A stretch of DNA of 64,000 nt, from the NCBI GenBank assembly GCA_028023455.1, contig JAQFVV010012395.1, positions 8,360,498 to 8,424,497 of the forward strand, in the 5' to 3' direction. This DNA comes from Epiperipatus broadwayi. Taxonomy: Eukaryota; Onychophora; Udeonychophora; Euonychophora; Peripatidae. Positions 11,527 through 25,255 of this stretch are shown piece after piece. How positions within the stretch are numbered: the first letter of the stretch is position 1; each line of letters starts with the position of its first letter. Position numbers and translations under genes: made by a program. The notes beneath the pieces are model-generated. The model saw only the letters and a list, made by a program, of their open reading frames with translations. It was not told the DNA's origin and did no database searches.

Positions 11527-13268
11527 ACTATTTCCATTATCTATGAATGAATGTTGAATGTACAGAAAATTTTAAACTTTATTTAAACTTTCCAAATACA
11601 AAGAACTTGTTAGTAAAACACACAATCAGACAACACGGTTTAGTAATTACACAGTGCATAGAAATTGAAGTCACACCTTTAGATTTTTGAATATTGAATT
11701 TAAGGCAAGCACTCTAACCAACTGAGCTATTCTGTCAAAGGCTACAGATAATAGAAATTTGATATGTTTATATATGAGGGTTGGTTCAAACCCCCTTAGT
11801 CCTTCAATTTTGTTTCTAAGCCCTTCAATTTATTTATTTATTTTTTTAATATTATTTTTTTAAGAACAAGATTAATTAGAGGCTTCCATACCTTGTGTAT
11901 TGCCATACTGAGTTGACTTATTAGATTTTTATCATTGTCATATGAGCAGCTTCCTTGAATTTTTTTGTACGCATTTATTTTTTCTTAATCCAATATTTTT
12001 GTGTTTTCCCAATTAAACATATGGTCATTAGTACATCCATGGTCTGCTACAATAGACACATTTGTTTTTTTTCTTTTAACCATTAGCTTGCATTTTTTCA
12101 ATCACTGTTCAAGAGGTAAACAAGTCTCACCAATATATTTGCTTCCACATTCACATGGTATTTCATAGATGCAGTTTTTGTTCTTCAGTATTTCCAGTTT
12201 AGGCTTAGTAGAAGTAAGAATTCCTCAAAGTGTTGTATCACTTTGTAAAGCTGTTCTAATGTTATATTGACTGCAGATTTTCTTTGTTTGCCATTCCTGG
12301 TATATATGGATACACTACAGTACCAGTAATTATTTTTTCTTTTTATGACTCTTTGTAGGGTCTGTCAAAGGTTTTCTTAATGACTGCTGATGGATAACCA
12401 TTCTTCTTAAGAGTTTGTTCTGTGTGAATTTTTCTTTTTCCAAATCAGTGGTTTAGTGCTTCTTGTATGATTGGACATATATGTCAAATACTTGCCAGTA
12501 TGTGTTGGTTTCTTATACACTGTTGTTTTACTGTGCCCTGAAGTAATCTCATCACAAGAACATCCAGGAATGTCAATTTTTGTTCTTGTTCTGATTCCAT
12601 TGTGAATTTAATGGAAGGAGATATGTTGAAGGAGATATGTTGTTAATATGCATCCATAATGACTGTAATTGTACCTCACCACATGGCCATACCACAAATG
12701 TGACATCAACATACCAAAGTCACACTTTAGGTGGACATGGAGTAGTATTTACGACTGTGATTTTAAATTCTTCCATGTAAATTTTGCTCAACAAAGGTGA
12801 CAGTGGTGATCCCATGGCCATCCCTTGATTTTGTTGGAAAAAGTCTGAGTTATATTGAAAGTATGCAGTTGTTATGCAGAAAGTTAATAATTCCATTATG
12901 CATCAGTAGGTAGTGTTATTCTAGTTTGTAGACTATTATCATCATAAAAACTTTTTCTTACAATAGACAATGTTTCATCGCATCATATATTTGTAAACAG
13001 AATTTCCACATCAAAGCTTACCAATATGACAATTCTTTCCATTTTTATGTTCCTGACTAATTCTATAAAGTACTTAGAATCCCTGATGAAAGATTGTGTC
13101 CTGCATGCCAATAAATGAAAAACTTTAAAAAGAAATCTTGACAAATTTTGATGTGGTGAATTCCTAGAACTAACAATAGACATTAATGGAACATTATCTT
13201 TATGAATTAGTCCATACAGATGAGAAATCTTGCTGAAGTACTGAAGCAGTAAAATATGTTATACATAT
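11527..13268 (-). mobile_element. Penelope-like retroelement, family A copy 1 (5'-truncated, decayed)
   Basis: Read on the minus strand, the segments are in Penelope order. First comes the RT palm with ILVSFDVEILFTNI (motif A, about 12985-13020), then MAMGSPLSPLLSKIYMEE (motif B, about 12770-12840), and YVDVTFVVW at the catalytic YVDD position (about 12690-12715). A linker follows, then a GIY-YIG-type endonuclease remnant with CECGSKYIGETCLPLEQ (about 12090-12170). Frameshifts and stops interrupt it, and the second catalytic Asp of YVDD is Val, so it is dead. The 3' region (11527-11800) carries a tRNA-like segment and ends in a block shared with the copy ending at 18.96 kb. Penelope elements encode RT plus GIY-YIG endonuclease. 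Confidence 0.88.
11668..11742 (-). repeat. tRNA-like segment in the 3' region of Penelope family A (copy 1)
   Basis: On the minus strand it reads AATAGCTCAGTTGGTTAGAG followed by TGCTTGCCTTAAATTC and AAAGGTGTGACTTC. This resembles a tRNA D-arm (box A) plus a degraded T-arm (box B). The same segment occupies the same place relative to the endonuclease end in the plus-strand copy at 18.7 kb, so it belongs to the element and is not a gene. Confidence 0.7.
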
Positions 13269-13535
13269 TTTGCTTCACTGTCTGGTGATCTTAAAAACCT
13301 TGAACCAGAGGTTCAAACTCATTTATATACTTTTTAATCACTAGGGAGTACAAGTACACATATACATGCAACTACCCCACTCTTTGTTAGTTAAATATTA
13401 TTTTGATTAAAGAATATTAGTTTTAATTTGGAAATATTTAAATTTCCACCATTGTAAATAGTCATGTATGTGTATCCCAGATAGCTAAAAATATTGTAAA
13501 TTATAGCTACATTTTATTAAATATATATATTTTTC

Positions 13536-13640
13536 CTATGTCATAGTGTCATCCAGGAGGTGAACCCACAACCATCTGCAAACAACTACTTGCTTGCAAG
13601 GCTCCTGCTATGAACTCTCGGCTAACAATGCTCGACAAAT
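13536..13640 (-). repeat. tRNA-related SINE, family 1, copy 1
   Basis: On the minus strand: TCGAGCATTGTTAGCCGAGA ... CAAGCAAGTAGTTGTTTGC ... GTGGGTTCACCTCCTGGATGACACTATGACATAGG (shown in parts). It matches copies at 23391 (+), 31872 (+, partial) and 40231 (-) in the order AGCATTG-GTCGAG-AAGCAGTTGTCCCAGGTT-GGGTTYRCTTCCC-GATRCTATGACACATG. Confidence 0.7.
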
Positions 13641-13641
13641 A

Positions 13642-16522
13642 TTTTAATATTGTTTTTTATTTATAATTCATGTATTTTATTAAGCTGACATAATACCAGA
13701 GAAAGTTCTAGAGAGTAATTAACATAACTTAGATTCATAAACAAAAGAACATATCTTGTTTAATTTAAATATGTCATTAATAAAGAAGATTTATCTTAAA
13801 AATCCTAACGTTAATGGTAAATATATCTCTTGAATTTATTTCCAAACTCAAAATGAATTCAACAATGCTCTTTGAAACTTATCTTATTGTCATCTTTAAA
13901 AAGTAAATGTTAGCAAAGGATAAGTGCAGTCAGGCCAGTTAATGCACATCTGGGTCTCGCCAGCAACAAGGTAATAGAAGTTTCTAGAAGGTTTTGGTGG
14001 CATATAAATACAGCCAAAATTCTATGCTACACACTCTTTACTTTTATTTCAGAAGAATGAATCTACATCACTCAAAGTTTTAACTATGAATTCTGAATAG
14101 AAAGAAGAAAATTTGCTTTCCCAATCTTTTTAAGACTGTCTCCATACTGCTATGCTCCTATGCCATCACCACTTAAAGACTGCTGTAATGAAATGCTGAT
14201 TTTCAAAAGATGACAACTATTATTTTTCCAAAATCTGCATTGCCAATCATGTTTTTCTATTTTTATTTCATATGCATATCAATTTTTATGGCCATCAAGT
14301 CATCAAATAACAGAAGGTAATCATGTCTCTGCTGCCAATATGAACTCTTAAAACCTCCATCTTTGAAATTTTAATTTGGTCAAAGTAAAATGTAACTCTC
14401 TGTCTATTTAATAATTGGTGATGTAGTGCTGATTACCATAAATCTAATGAATAAATGACTTTCTTTTTTCCTCTGTAAAATATAATGCACGAATCTAAGT
14501 TTATTCTCTAAATGTATTTGCTGAGTTTCACTTTTTCTATCTTATTATTTTAAATCTGGCAAACTTCCAACTATTTTATGTTTGATTATATTTGATTTTA
14601 TATGCTTATAATTCAATCTAGTGAAACAATCTTATTTTAAAATTTCCATCTCACCATTATGGGATTTTTACTAAACTCAAAGTTCACTCGATTGAATGAT
14701 ATTACTAAATTGATTTATGTGCTTAATGGCAAATTATTTGCCATCATATTTAAGATATAAATTTATTACTATATTAATGCTATTTATTTAGTGCAATTTA
14801 ATATTATGTAATGTAAAGCTTAATGGCCTTACCTTTTCTGATAATCAATCATTTGTATCCCACACCATCCTGTATGATCATTTTGTTATGTAATTATCTA
14901 TTGTTCTCTGTCTTCTAGCTCTGACTTTTTAACTAATATTTAAGGTCAATTGTGTACATTTATAAGGGTGGGTTAATTTTTATGTCATTACACTAAATTT
15001 CATTAATATATGAGGGCCTTAGTTAACATATCAGCATCATTACAAACCTGATTTCTATTAGCATTGCATACCCTTGATAACATTATAAATTCATATATCT
15101 TGCATGGTCAAACTAATACCCAGAAGTCCTGGATTGTTTCTTAAGGCATGTCCCTAAATGGAGTTTGGAAGCACTGACTCCAGGATACTGTCAGGTTGTG
15201 GTTAGGCTTTGCATGGAATAACATTTGAAATCCTGAACCATGATATTGCTACCAACCATTTCTTCAGATATCTACTTGTCACAAGTGCAGGCAAGTTTCT
15301 CATGGTCATAAAGTTGATGAAGCTTCTCATCCTAAATAGACTTAATGTTTCTGGCATTATCATGTAGATCAGCACTGTAATTACTAATTTATTAATATTT
15401 ATATTGCCTGATTGTTAATCTATAAGTCGTAATGCTGTGATTTTGTAAACTATCCTATTCTTTCCTTATATCATTTTCTAGGTTAGAAAGGTCATTTTAA
15501 AGCTTATTTAAACTATCCACCCTCTCATTAAATGATCTTTAGATATGCTAATCAATAATTTTCAATAAATTGTATCAAATCAGAATTATTAGATAAAATA
15601 CACAAATAACCGTTTTTCTTTTTAAATGATTGATGAAGTATAATTAATGACTGAATAAATCTTGTGCTTTAATTTTACAACTATATTTCAATAGACAGTT
15701 AGAAGACTGTAATAAATGGAATTATGTAAATCAAATTCCATTTATCTGTATTCATTAAGGTCATTTATTTTCTACTGGATAAATTATAGTGTTCAAACAA
15801 TAAAATCATTGTAAATTTGATATCTCCCTCTATTAGTACATTAAGTCACTTCATCTTAATTATTTATTGACTTTTATTTGTCTATATAATTTGTATTTGC
15901 ATATTCTTTAATTATTAATCTATGTTCTAATATGTAATCTATTAAAATGTGCAAATCACTGCCAATAATTACTTGAAACCCAGATGCTAGTAATTATAAC
16001 ATGTACATAGATTCACCGTTGTATTTATTAAATTATTTCATCATTATTTGTTTACTCAATTCCTAACAAATCATTATAAATAAATTATTAACATTTCATA
16101 ACCATTTATTTTTTTAAGTGTTTTGTCTCATGTTTTTATGTGTTCACATCATTAATTACATTGCATTAAGTATGACCTAGATTCCATTGATTTTAAGCCA
16201 GTCTTTTACATTTATAATGATTCTTAGTGAAATAGTAATATAATTAAACGCTAGCATATCCTGTTAGAGGTTCGAAGTCATGTAGCACCAATATTTCACT
16301 GTAGATTTCTTGTTTTACACTATCTCTCCAGGTCTGGAATCAATAAATTTCATCTGTTATCATCAGAAATGTTGTTCATAATGCAGTAGTTTTTGAGAAA
16401 GGTAAATAGGGCAGAAGCCATGATTGTCTCCGACCTGTGTAACTTGGGCATGAGTAGATTTAAGGTACTTTTGCACAGATTCTAAATCTTGTTAGATGAA
16501 CATACAATTCTGACTGATATAA
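13642..16522. other. intron stretch, partly old repeat; promoter-like patch at 13.97 kb
   Basis: Sequence around 13920-15350 is less AT-rich than its surroundings and looks like decayed element sequence, but no protein or RNA family could be read in either direction. A heat-shock-element plus TATA arrangement at 13977-14010 is listed separately. 15350-16250 is featureless. 16260-16520 may be further old repeat. Confidence 0.4.
13977..14010 (+). promoter_or_regulatory. heat-shock-element-like triplet with TATA box
   Basis: AGAAGTTTCTAGAAGG holds three alternating nGAAn/nTTCn units (GAA 13977, TTC 13982, GAA 13987), the consensus binding form of heat shock factor. Thirteen bases later comes TATAAATA (14003-14010). 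The arrangement resembles a heat-shock promoter, but no open frame follows, so it may be a promoter relic of a gene or retroelement, or chance. Confidence 0.35.
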
Positions 16523-16830
16523 TATGAAGTTAATTTCCTTTTTTCTGAATCACTAAAATACCTGCAGTGCTTCTGGAGTAATGCTTGTAGTTTTACCTCT
16601 GTATTTGTAATTGGATTCTTTGCCACTTATTTGTATTGGTCTGCTATGACAAGACCCTTGTATTTTGTTATAATAATCAGTTTTATTCATCACAACTGTC
16701 AAGTTACCTTTGTCAGCAGAAAGAATGACTATAGATGTATCCTGTTTGAGAGATTTAATAGCTTTCCTTTTATCACATTAAATGTTTGATTTTTGCTTGT
16801 TAACTTGATGTCTTTCAAGTGTCATTTTAA
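16523..16830 (-). mobile_element. Penelope family A fragment, inverted arm
   Basis: The minus strand encodes an RT N-terminal region with SADKGNLTVVMNKTDYY (the family ADKGN motif) and closely mirrors the plus-strand sequence at 16889-17186. It is a separate, diverged copy placed head-to-head with the next element, truncated at its 3' side near the end of this region. Confidence 0.8.
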
Positions 16831-16837
16831 CTTTTCA

Positions 16838-19074
<2,237 letters not shown>

Positions 19075-19612
19075 CCATCATCCCAAACTTTCAGGCAATG
19101 AATGTTCTTTATCAGATGTGTTAAATATTATGCTGAAATTATAGTTAATTAAAGGATTAAAATAGCAAACTTTGTTTTAAAGAAAAAAGATAAAATAAAA
19201 TAAAAGCTTTTTTTTTGTATAAATTCACAAAGAAGAAACAGTAATTAAATTTGCATTGGTCACGTTCTTGTAAAGAAAAAGCCTATTTTTATCAAAAAAA
19301 AAAAAAAAATCCAGGTTACATAGTGATAATTATGAGAGAAGTTTGCATTTTAAAGATAAATTTTATCTATATTGTTTTTTTTTAATTATATAAAAAAAAT
19401 TTTTAATTGCAAAAAATTCCAATTAATAGAAAGAATAAAGTTGTAGTGTTATATATAATTTTAATGTTTTCTAAAAATTAGCACTTTCTGATATTTCACC
19501 ATATTGGTATCATACTCTGATGTACATATTAATTGAATTTTGAAACAGTAGAAATTCATGAGATGATTAAATTTGACTAGTGCTATTTATTACTCTTAAC
19601 TGTGTGCAAAAC

Positions 19613-19800
19613 TATATATATATATTAAAATACAGTACAATTTACATAAATTATATTATTTTTAGAAGTACTTTCACTGTACATTTTGTAGTCTTTATCA
19701 ACTATATAACATTGAATAAAGACTACAAAATGTATAGTCGAAAGTATTTCTAAAAATAATATAATTTATGTAAATTGTACTGTATTCTGATATATATATA
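19613..19800. mobile_element. palindromic MITE inside TA repeats
   Basis: Arms at about 19630-19698 and 19713-19783 are near-perfect reverse complements (TACAGTACAATTTACATAAA against TTTATGTAAATTGTACTGTA), with a loop of about 15 bases. Both ends merge into (TA)n. A TA-flanked hairpin element fits a Tc1/mariner-type MITE, whose target duplication is TA; the class is inference. Confidence 0.75.
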
Positions 19801-19857
19801 TATATATATTGATTTGTATATTACATATATTGTGAAATGAATACAGTTATCAAACTT

Positions 19858-19859
<2 letters not shown>

Positions 19860-19941
<82 letters not shown>
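19860..19941. repeat. (TA)n microsatellite abutting a splice acceptor
   Basis: About 80 bases of TA repeat, interrupted once by a G near 19900, end two bases before the AG acceptor of the LDLa exon at 19944. No polypyrimidine tract lies between. Confidence 0.97.
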
Positions 19942-19943
<2 letters not shown>

Positions 19944-19944
<1 letters not shown>

Positions 19945-20093
19945 ATCGCTCATCAAGAGTCTTCCATCTGATGATCCAGTCTGCAATGGAATTCTCTGTC
20001 GTCTAGGCAACTGTGTCTCTTCATTACAGATTTGTGATGGTATTGCTGACTGTGATGATAAAACAGATGAATCTCCTAGAATCTGCAGAGCAG
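19944..20093 (+). CDS. exon: LDL-receptor class A repeat (LDLa-1)
   Basis: A 150-base exon with phase 1 at both ends, typical of a shuffled module. Two bases complete a Gly codon from 5077; then GSLIKSLPSDDPVC leads into an LDLa repeat with six Cys. C1 is in PVCNG, C2 in ILC, C3 in GNC, then C4, C5 and C6 in QICDGIADCDDKTDESPRIC. The CDG-x-x-DC-x-D-x-x-DE pattern keeps the acidic residues that bind calcium in this family. The acceptor is unusual: ATATATAAG/GA, with (TA)n in place of a pyrimidine tract. The next downstream AGs give the wrong phase. The donor is CAG/GTACTA. The phase fit on both sides and the order after the protease support one gene. Confidence 0.92.
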
Positions 20094-20784
20094 GTACTAT
20101 TTTGATGTCAGAAAATTAAATTATTTAAATTAAATTTTAAAGAATAATAAATTTATAATTTTTCCAGCCTTTTAATGTATCATCCTATTTATTGAGTTAA
20201 ATTATTTTACATAAATCAGGATAAAACAGATATATTAATCTTTAACTGAGGTTTAATATTTACATTTGCATTAAGGATAAACTCTAGTTTAATAAAAATA
20301 TTAATAATCATTAGTGTATTTTCCTGAAGTAGTTATCAATATTTTGAGTGCAGAAATCAAAGTGTAATATTTTGATATTGATAAATATAAAAAAAAAATG
20401 ATCAAAAACATATTTAAGAAATTAAGTTCTGGCTGTTTGAGACAAATCTGCAATTGAAAGTCAATTGTCTTTTCTAGATTTTTTTTATTCACATGTCTAA
20501 AAGTGTGTGGTGGAATGGGATTTCAAGTATATTGGAAAATATATTACATATGAAAAAAAAAAGAGATAAAGTTCATTTATTCCACGTGTTTCTAAATAAT
20601 TGAAAAAAATAAATATATATATTTTTAACTGGCATGTAAAGTTTATATATGAATTAGAAGTATGTTTTAGTTTAATAAATGATTATTAATAATCATTATA
20701 ATATATATTTGTTTCAAATGATTTGTATCAAAGTTATGGGCACAGAAAATTTATCACTTCTAAATGCATTTGCAAATATTTGAA
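20094..20784. other. start of a 15.5-kb intron, featureless
   Basis: AT-rich with a poly-A run; no coding or repeat signal recognised. Confidence 0.5.
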
Positions 20785-21320
20785 ATACAGGCATTCCTCA
20801 TGTACCTGGAGCTAATTGTAAATATAGAGAATTTGTACTCAGACTATTAAACACCCTTCAACTATCCATATTATTTCATACTACCAATACACATGACCAC
20901 ATAAATATAGAAAAGATAAATAATCACCAATATACATATTTCATGCTAAACCAACTCGATAGTTGATCCAGATTATCATCTCCCACACACATATATAATA
21001 GGTGCTCAGTTTATATTAAAATAGCAAATCTTCATACTTTAATTGACAGGATTCAATCCACTCTAACCTCCAACTCTTCAGCCATCCATACCATTGAAAA
21101 TCTGATGATGGAAAGACCAAATCCCATGTTGACACCAATATTATTGCCATGCCATGTTGATCTCAAGTAATTTTGACCCCTCATGTATAAAACCTTATCC
21201 ATTTAAATTTGTAAAAAAGGGATGGGCATGATGTAGGCTTAATGTGTAAATATTTGAAATACAGGCACTCCTCACATACCCGGAGCCTAATTGTAAATGT
21301 AGGGAATTTGTCTGAGTTCA
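20785..21320 (+). repeat. about 470-bp tandem-repeat family, copy at 20.8 kb
   Basis: GAAATACAGGCATTCCTCAT at about 20781 recurs as GAAATACAGGCACTCCTCAC at about 21252, followed each time by ACCTGGAGC / CCCGGAGCC and TAATTGTAAATRTAG. Between them is AAGATAAATAATCACCAATATA and GATTATCATCTCC, shared with the 38.7-39.3 kb block. This is one full unit plus the start of a second. Confidence 0.7.
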
Positions 21321-21371
21321 AATTCCCTATAAATGCAATTGTAATAAATTAAGTATGAGAAAAGTAATATA

Positions 21372-22550
21372 AACCTGGGTCTCATTTTATGCGGATTTTT
21401 AATGCAATTTTGAAGTTATGCAATTCATGTTTTTTCTTAATATCTTTTATGTGGGGTTTCTTTTATGTAATAAAGAAGTTCATATTTTACTATATTTATT
21501 AGATATCAAGAAATTTAAGTTATTAATAACTTATTTTGACTTGAAATACTTTTTTTCCAAACATATAATGTTATATTAGCAGCTAACGTGAATATGGCCT
21601 GAAGTTATTTAGAATCTTACTTATGAGTAAATAATAATAGATTTATACTTATGAGTATAAAAATATCACAATAAATATTCAAAAATTATAAACTTTTAAA
21701 ACATATTTTGTTAGATATAACAGAAATAAATATTCTTTTAGATTTTTAAAAATAATCAAATAATGACGATTTTGTTGATTTTGTAAACTGAAAATAATCT
21801 TTCTAATGATAATGTATAATCTTTTTGTTTTGATTGTGATCACATTTTTTTAATATAAAAACAAAATGAGAACATTTAAAATTTATTTCAGTAGTAAACA
21901 AAAATATCTATCAAATGAAGACAACTTTACTACTTTCTGATAAGTAAAAATCATTTAATCATAGATTTTACATTGATGTGTGAGACAAAGAAAAATGTCA
22001 AAAAATGCTGAAATCTGAGTTTGCTGCAATGAACAACCTCTTAAATTCCAATGAGAGCTAAATAGTTGTATCTCTGGAAATAGCAAGCTTTATAAACAGT
22101 TAGTAAAATCATCATTACAAAGTTTAATCACTGATTACATTGTTGACAGAAACCATTAGCACAGCACAAGACTGAAGGTGGTGATAGTTGTACTTCCTCT
22201 TGTGACAAATCTGATTTCTTACCAGTTCACAAACAAAACACATTGTCAAATAGTGATAATGATTAAAATATGTATAAAAAATGTAAAATTAAATACTATA
22301 GTTAATAAAAAAAAGTAAAAAAAAGTTTGTCTTGTATCAATTTTTTTCAAATATTTAAATTTTTTTATTAGTCTTACTTTATTTCCTATTTTTTTATGTA
22401 AATTCTAAAGTAATTTTTTCTTGTTGTTTTGCTTTTATGCAATTTCTGAAAATTGCACCCCCATTTTTCAAGGATGTCCATTTTGATCCATTTTTTTAAT
22501 GTGGGTTTTCTGTGGAACCTATGTATCACATAAAACGAGACCATAAACAA
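21372..22550. mobile_element. probable pogo/Tigger-like non-autonomous DNA transposon
   Basis: The left end reads ACCTGGGTCTCATTTTATGC and the right end, reverse complemented, TGGTCTCGTTTTATGTGA; both look like terminal inverted repeats. The left end followed by GGATTTTT resembles the ends of Tigger-type elements as I remember them. No transposase domain is readable inside. Class and exact borders are uncertain. Confidence 0.45.
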
Positions 22551-23072
22551 AACAAAGCTATCAATAAGTACCACCACATGAGTGTTGTTATTCAAGCTTC
22601 TAGAATAAATACACAAACTTGTTTGCAGAGCAAGTTTTATTGATGAAATGACATGCAATATGAAGATACTACTGCTGATGAAGTCAAATGCCTATTTAGT
22701 CAAAACGAAGTTCATGAAGAGAATTTACCATATAATAAAAATATATATTTTGGATAATTATGTTTAATTACAGTATTTTTTTAATGAAATAGAAACAAAC
22801 AAAATAAATTGTTAGAAAAAATATTTCAGAGAGTGATTATTGGTTAGATTCTATGGATGTGCCTTTTATATTAACACTTTAATTATCTATTTAATCAGTA
22901 ATGTAATGTATATGACGTATTTTTGATAAGTTATAGCTCCACATATATCAGAGATCTACTTTAGTCTTTAATAAAAACTTAGTATTTTTGTTTTATATTA
23001 TCAGTTCACATCATGTGCACTCTTTAATATGCAATACTCCATATATATAAAATAATTATTGCAAATCTCACC

Positions 23073-23215
23073 GCACACATTCTTATGATTTGAGAAAGAA
23101 ACAGCTCTGAGGAAAGTATTGTATCATATTGAAATATTAGCTATTATATTTTTATTACACGGAAGTTCCTTGAAATAATACTATGAATTAATCATTTATT
23201 AGTATTAACATTATC
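23073..23215 (+). repeat. unclassified dispersed repeat, copy 1
   Basis: Shares with 28127-28262 the ordered blocks CACATTCTTATGATTTGAGA, TTAGCTATTATATTTTTATTAC, and AAATAATAYTATGAATT. The two copies are about 5 kb apart in the same orientation. No family recognised. Confidence 0.7.
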
Positions 23216-23390
23216 AATCTTTACGAGAAAGATCTGTTTACAGAATATAGGTATTTTGAAAGAATGTGTGTAAAGAAATAAAAAAATATTTGTGATCTTC
23301 AATTTTCAATTAATTGTAAGATAAATGGACTGTAGTCTTAATATTTTAAGTACTTTTATTAAAACTACGAGGAAAAAGTTAGATATTTGT

Positions 23391-23493
23391 CTAGCATTGG
23401 TGGTCAAGTAGTCAGCACAGCCACCTTACAAGCAGTTGTCCCGGGTTCACGGGTTTGTTTCCCGGCCGATGCTTTGACACATGAAAAAAAAAG
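23391..23493 (+). repeat. tRNA-related SINE, family 1, copy 2
   Basis: The best-preserved body of the family: CTAGCATTGGTGGTCAAGTA, then ACAAGCAGTTGTCCCGGGTT, CACGGGTTTGTTTCCCGG and GATGCTTTGACACATG, followed by an A-rich tail. Confidence 0.75.
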
Positions 23494-23589
23494 TTAAATA
23501 TTTAAGATAAAAAATTGTTACAATTCTGCCTTTCATTCATTATTCATCCAATATTGTGGTCAATTTGTGATAAGATCACTGGTTTTAGA

Positions 23590-25255
23590 GTGACTAAAGA
23601 AAAGGAATTTAAATGGAGAAAGCAAAAAAAATAAATTCAACAAATTGTTAAAAAAAGAAACAAAAAATGCTAACAATGTCTTTGTCTGGAAAAATAAACT
23701 TACAAGCTGTCAAAAATTTATCAGGCATAATTAGAGGAAAAATATATAATATTTTAAATAAAGCAAAAGCACCTAAAAGTAATTTACCTATTGATGAAAG
23801 AAAAGCTTTGTTTAAATTTAAAAATGATAAATCGATTACTATTCTTCCAGCAGATAAGGGCAATACTACAGTAATTTTGAATACTAGTGATTATTACAAA
23901 AATATACATAATTTATTAAATGATAACATTTATAAAAACTTTTACAGAGATCCTATGACATATCTTGAAAAGAAAATGAAAGCATTAATTTATGCTACCG
24001 ACTTAGATTTAAAAACTAAGATCTTTCTTACGCCTAGAGAAAAATCTTTTTATCCAAAGTTATACAATTTGCCAAATCGATATTCTATTGAAATCGGTTG
24101 TAGTACAGTTGGTTCCCCAACACAGAAAACAGTTTATCTTGTTTTTTGCAAACACATTTAACAGAAATATCATCTTATGTTAATGATGCAAATCATTTTC
24201 TTGAGCTTATCCACAATATTAAATTAATTAAAAATGATATTTTAGTAAGTTTTGATATTGTTTCCTTTTTACTACTGTACCTGTAAAGGAAGCTATTGAA
24301 GTTTTGAAAAATATTCAATTGCCTGCTTATGTTGTGAGTTTGATTGAACAATGCTTATTAAATACATTTTTTTGTTTTTGTTGGTTAGATATATAAACAT
24401 AAATCAGGTTTAGCTATGGGTTTACCATTTTCTCCAGATTGACTTCTATTTTTATAGAGTACTTGGATAAGAAAATTTTGATATGTATGGCTGAGGTATG
24501 TTGATGATATCTTTATTATTTGGCATGATAATAAACATGCTTTTGATGAATTATTAAATTTCTTGAATTCTTTTCACAACGACATTAAACTTACTATAAA
24601 AGTAGAAAATAATAACCAACTTCCATTCTTAGATATTTTAATTGAAAGAAAGAAGATTGGTTTTAATCCCATAGTATATATAGAAAGCAACACACACTTT
24701 GAGATATCTACATTTTTTTGTCATCACATCCAGCACAATTGAAAGAAAGAAGATTGGTTCTAATCCCATAGTATATATAGAAAGCAACACACACTTTGAG
24801 ATATCTACATTTTTCTTGTCATCGCATCCAGCACAATTGTTATATAGAACTAAGAAACTTTCTGATAACAACTATTTTCACCAAGATAACTATGCTACTA
24901 AAATAATGCTTCTTCATAATGGTTTTGATAAGAAAAAAAATGATACGTTAAAAATTAAGACTGTTCTGCCATATATAAAGGGAATAACTGATAAAATTGG
25001 TAATGTTTTTAAAAAGAATAATATCCATACAATTTATACTACATTTAAAAAAATTAATGAAGTATTTTCATGCCCTAAATCTAAAATTCCTTTGGAGTCT
25101 TATTGGCATATAAAATTCCATGTGGAGTTTGTTTACATTCATACATTGGACAGACCAATTGTAGAATAAACATAAGAAAGAAATAACACACTTTGACAGT
25201 TAGAAAAATATAATTCATCAGCCATTTATTATAATCGTCATATTTGTACATTTAC
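23590..25255 (+). mobile_element. Penelope-like retroelement, family B (decayed but with intact YVDD)
   Basis: The 164-codon open stretch at 23667-24161 carries TILPADKGNTTVILNTSDYY and LTPREKSFYPKLYNLP, the N-terminal RT region. Then come DILVSFDIVSF (motif A, about 24237-24270), GLAMGLPFSP (motif B, 24410-24440), RYVDDIFIIWHD (catalytic motif intact, 24494-24530) and LPFLDILIERKK (24620-24655). After an internal duplication the C-terminal part continues (24850-25090), then a GIY-YIG start with YKIPCGVC and SYIGQT in another frame (about 25110-25140) and SAIYYNRH. Frameshifts and stops occur in at least four places, so it is not functional. It differs from family A and lacks that family's tRNA-like tail. 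Confidence 0.9.
24641..24835 (+). repeat. tandem duplication (97 and 98 bp) inside Penelope family B
   Basis: Two almost identical adjacent units begin ATTGAAAGAAAGAAGATTGG at 24641 and 24738 and end at CAGCACA. They differ at three or four positions including a one-base indel, so the duplication is recent or gene-converted. It duplicates the coding segment just after the LPFLDIL motif and disturbs the frame. Confidence 0.95.

Noticed and set aside
19750-20010. Tyr-Ile repeat open frames over (TA)n, and the same at 27652-27885 and 41552-41734
   Set aside because: Pure translation of microsatellites on either strand.
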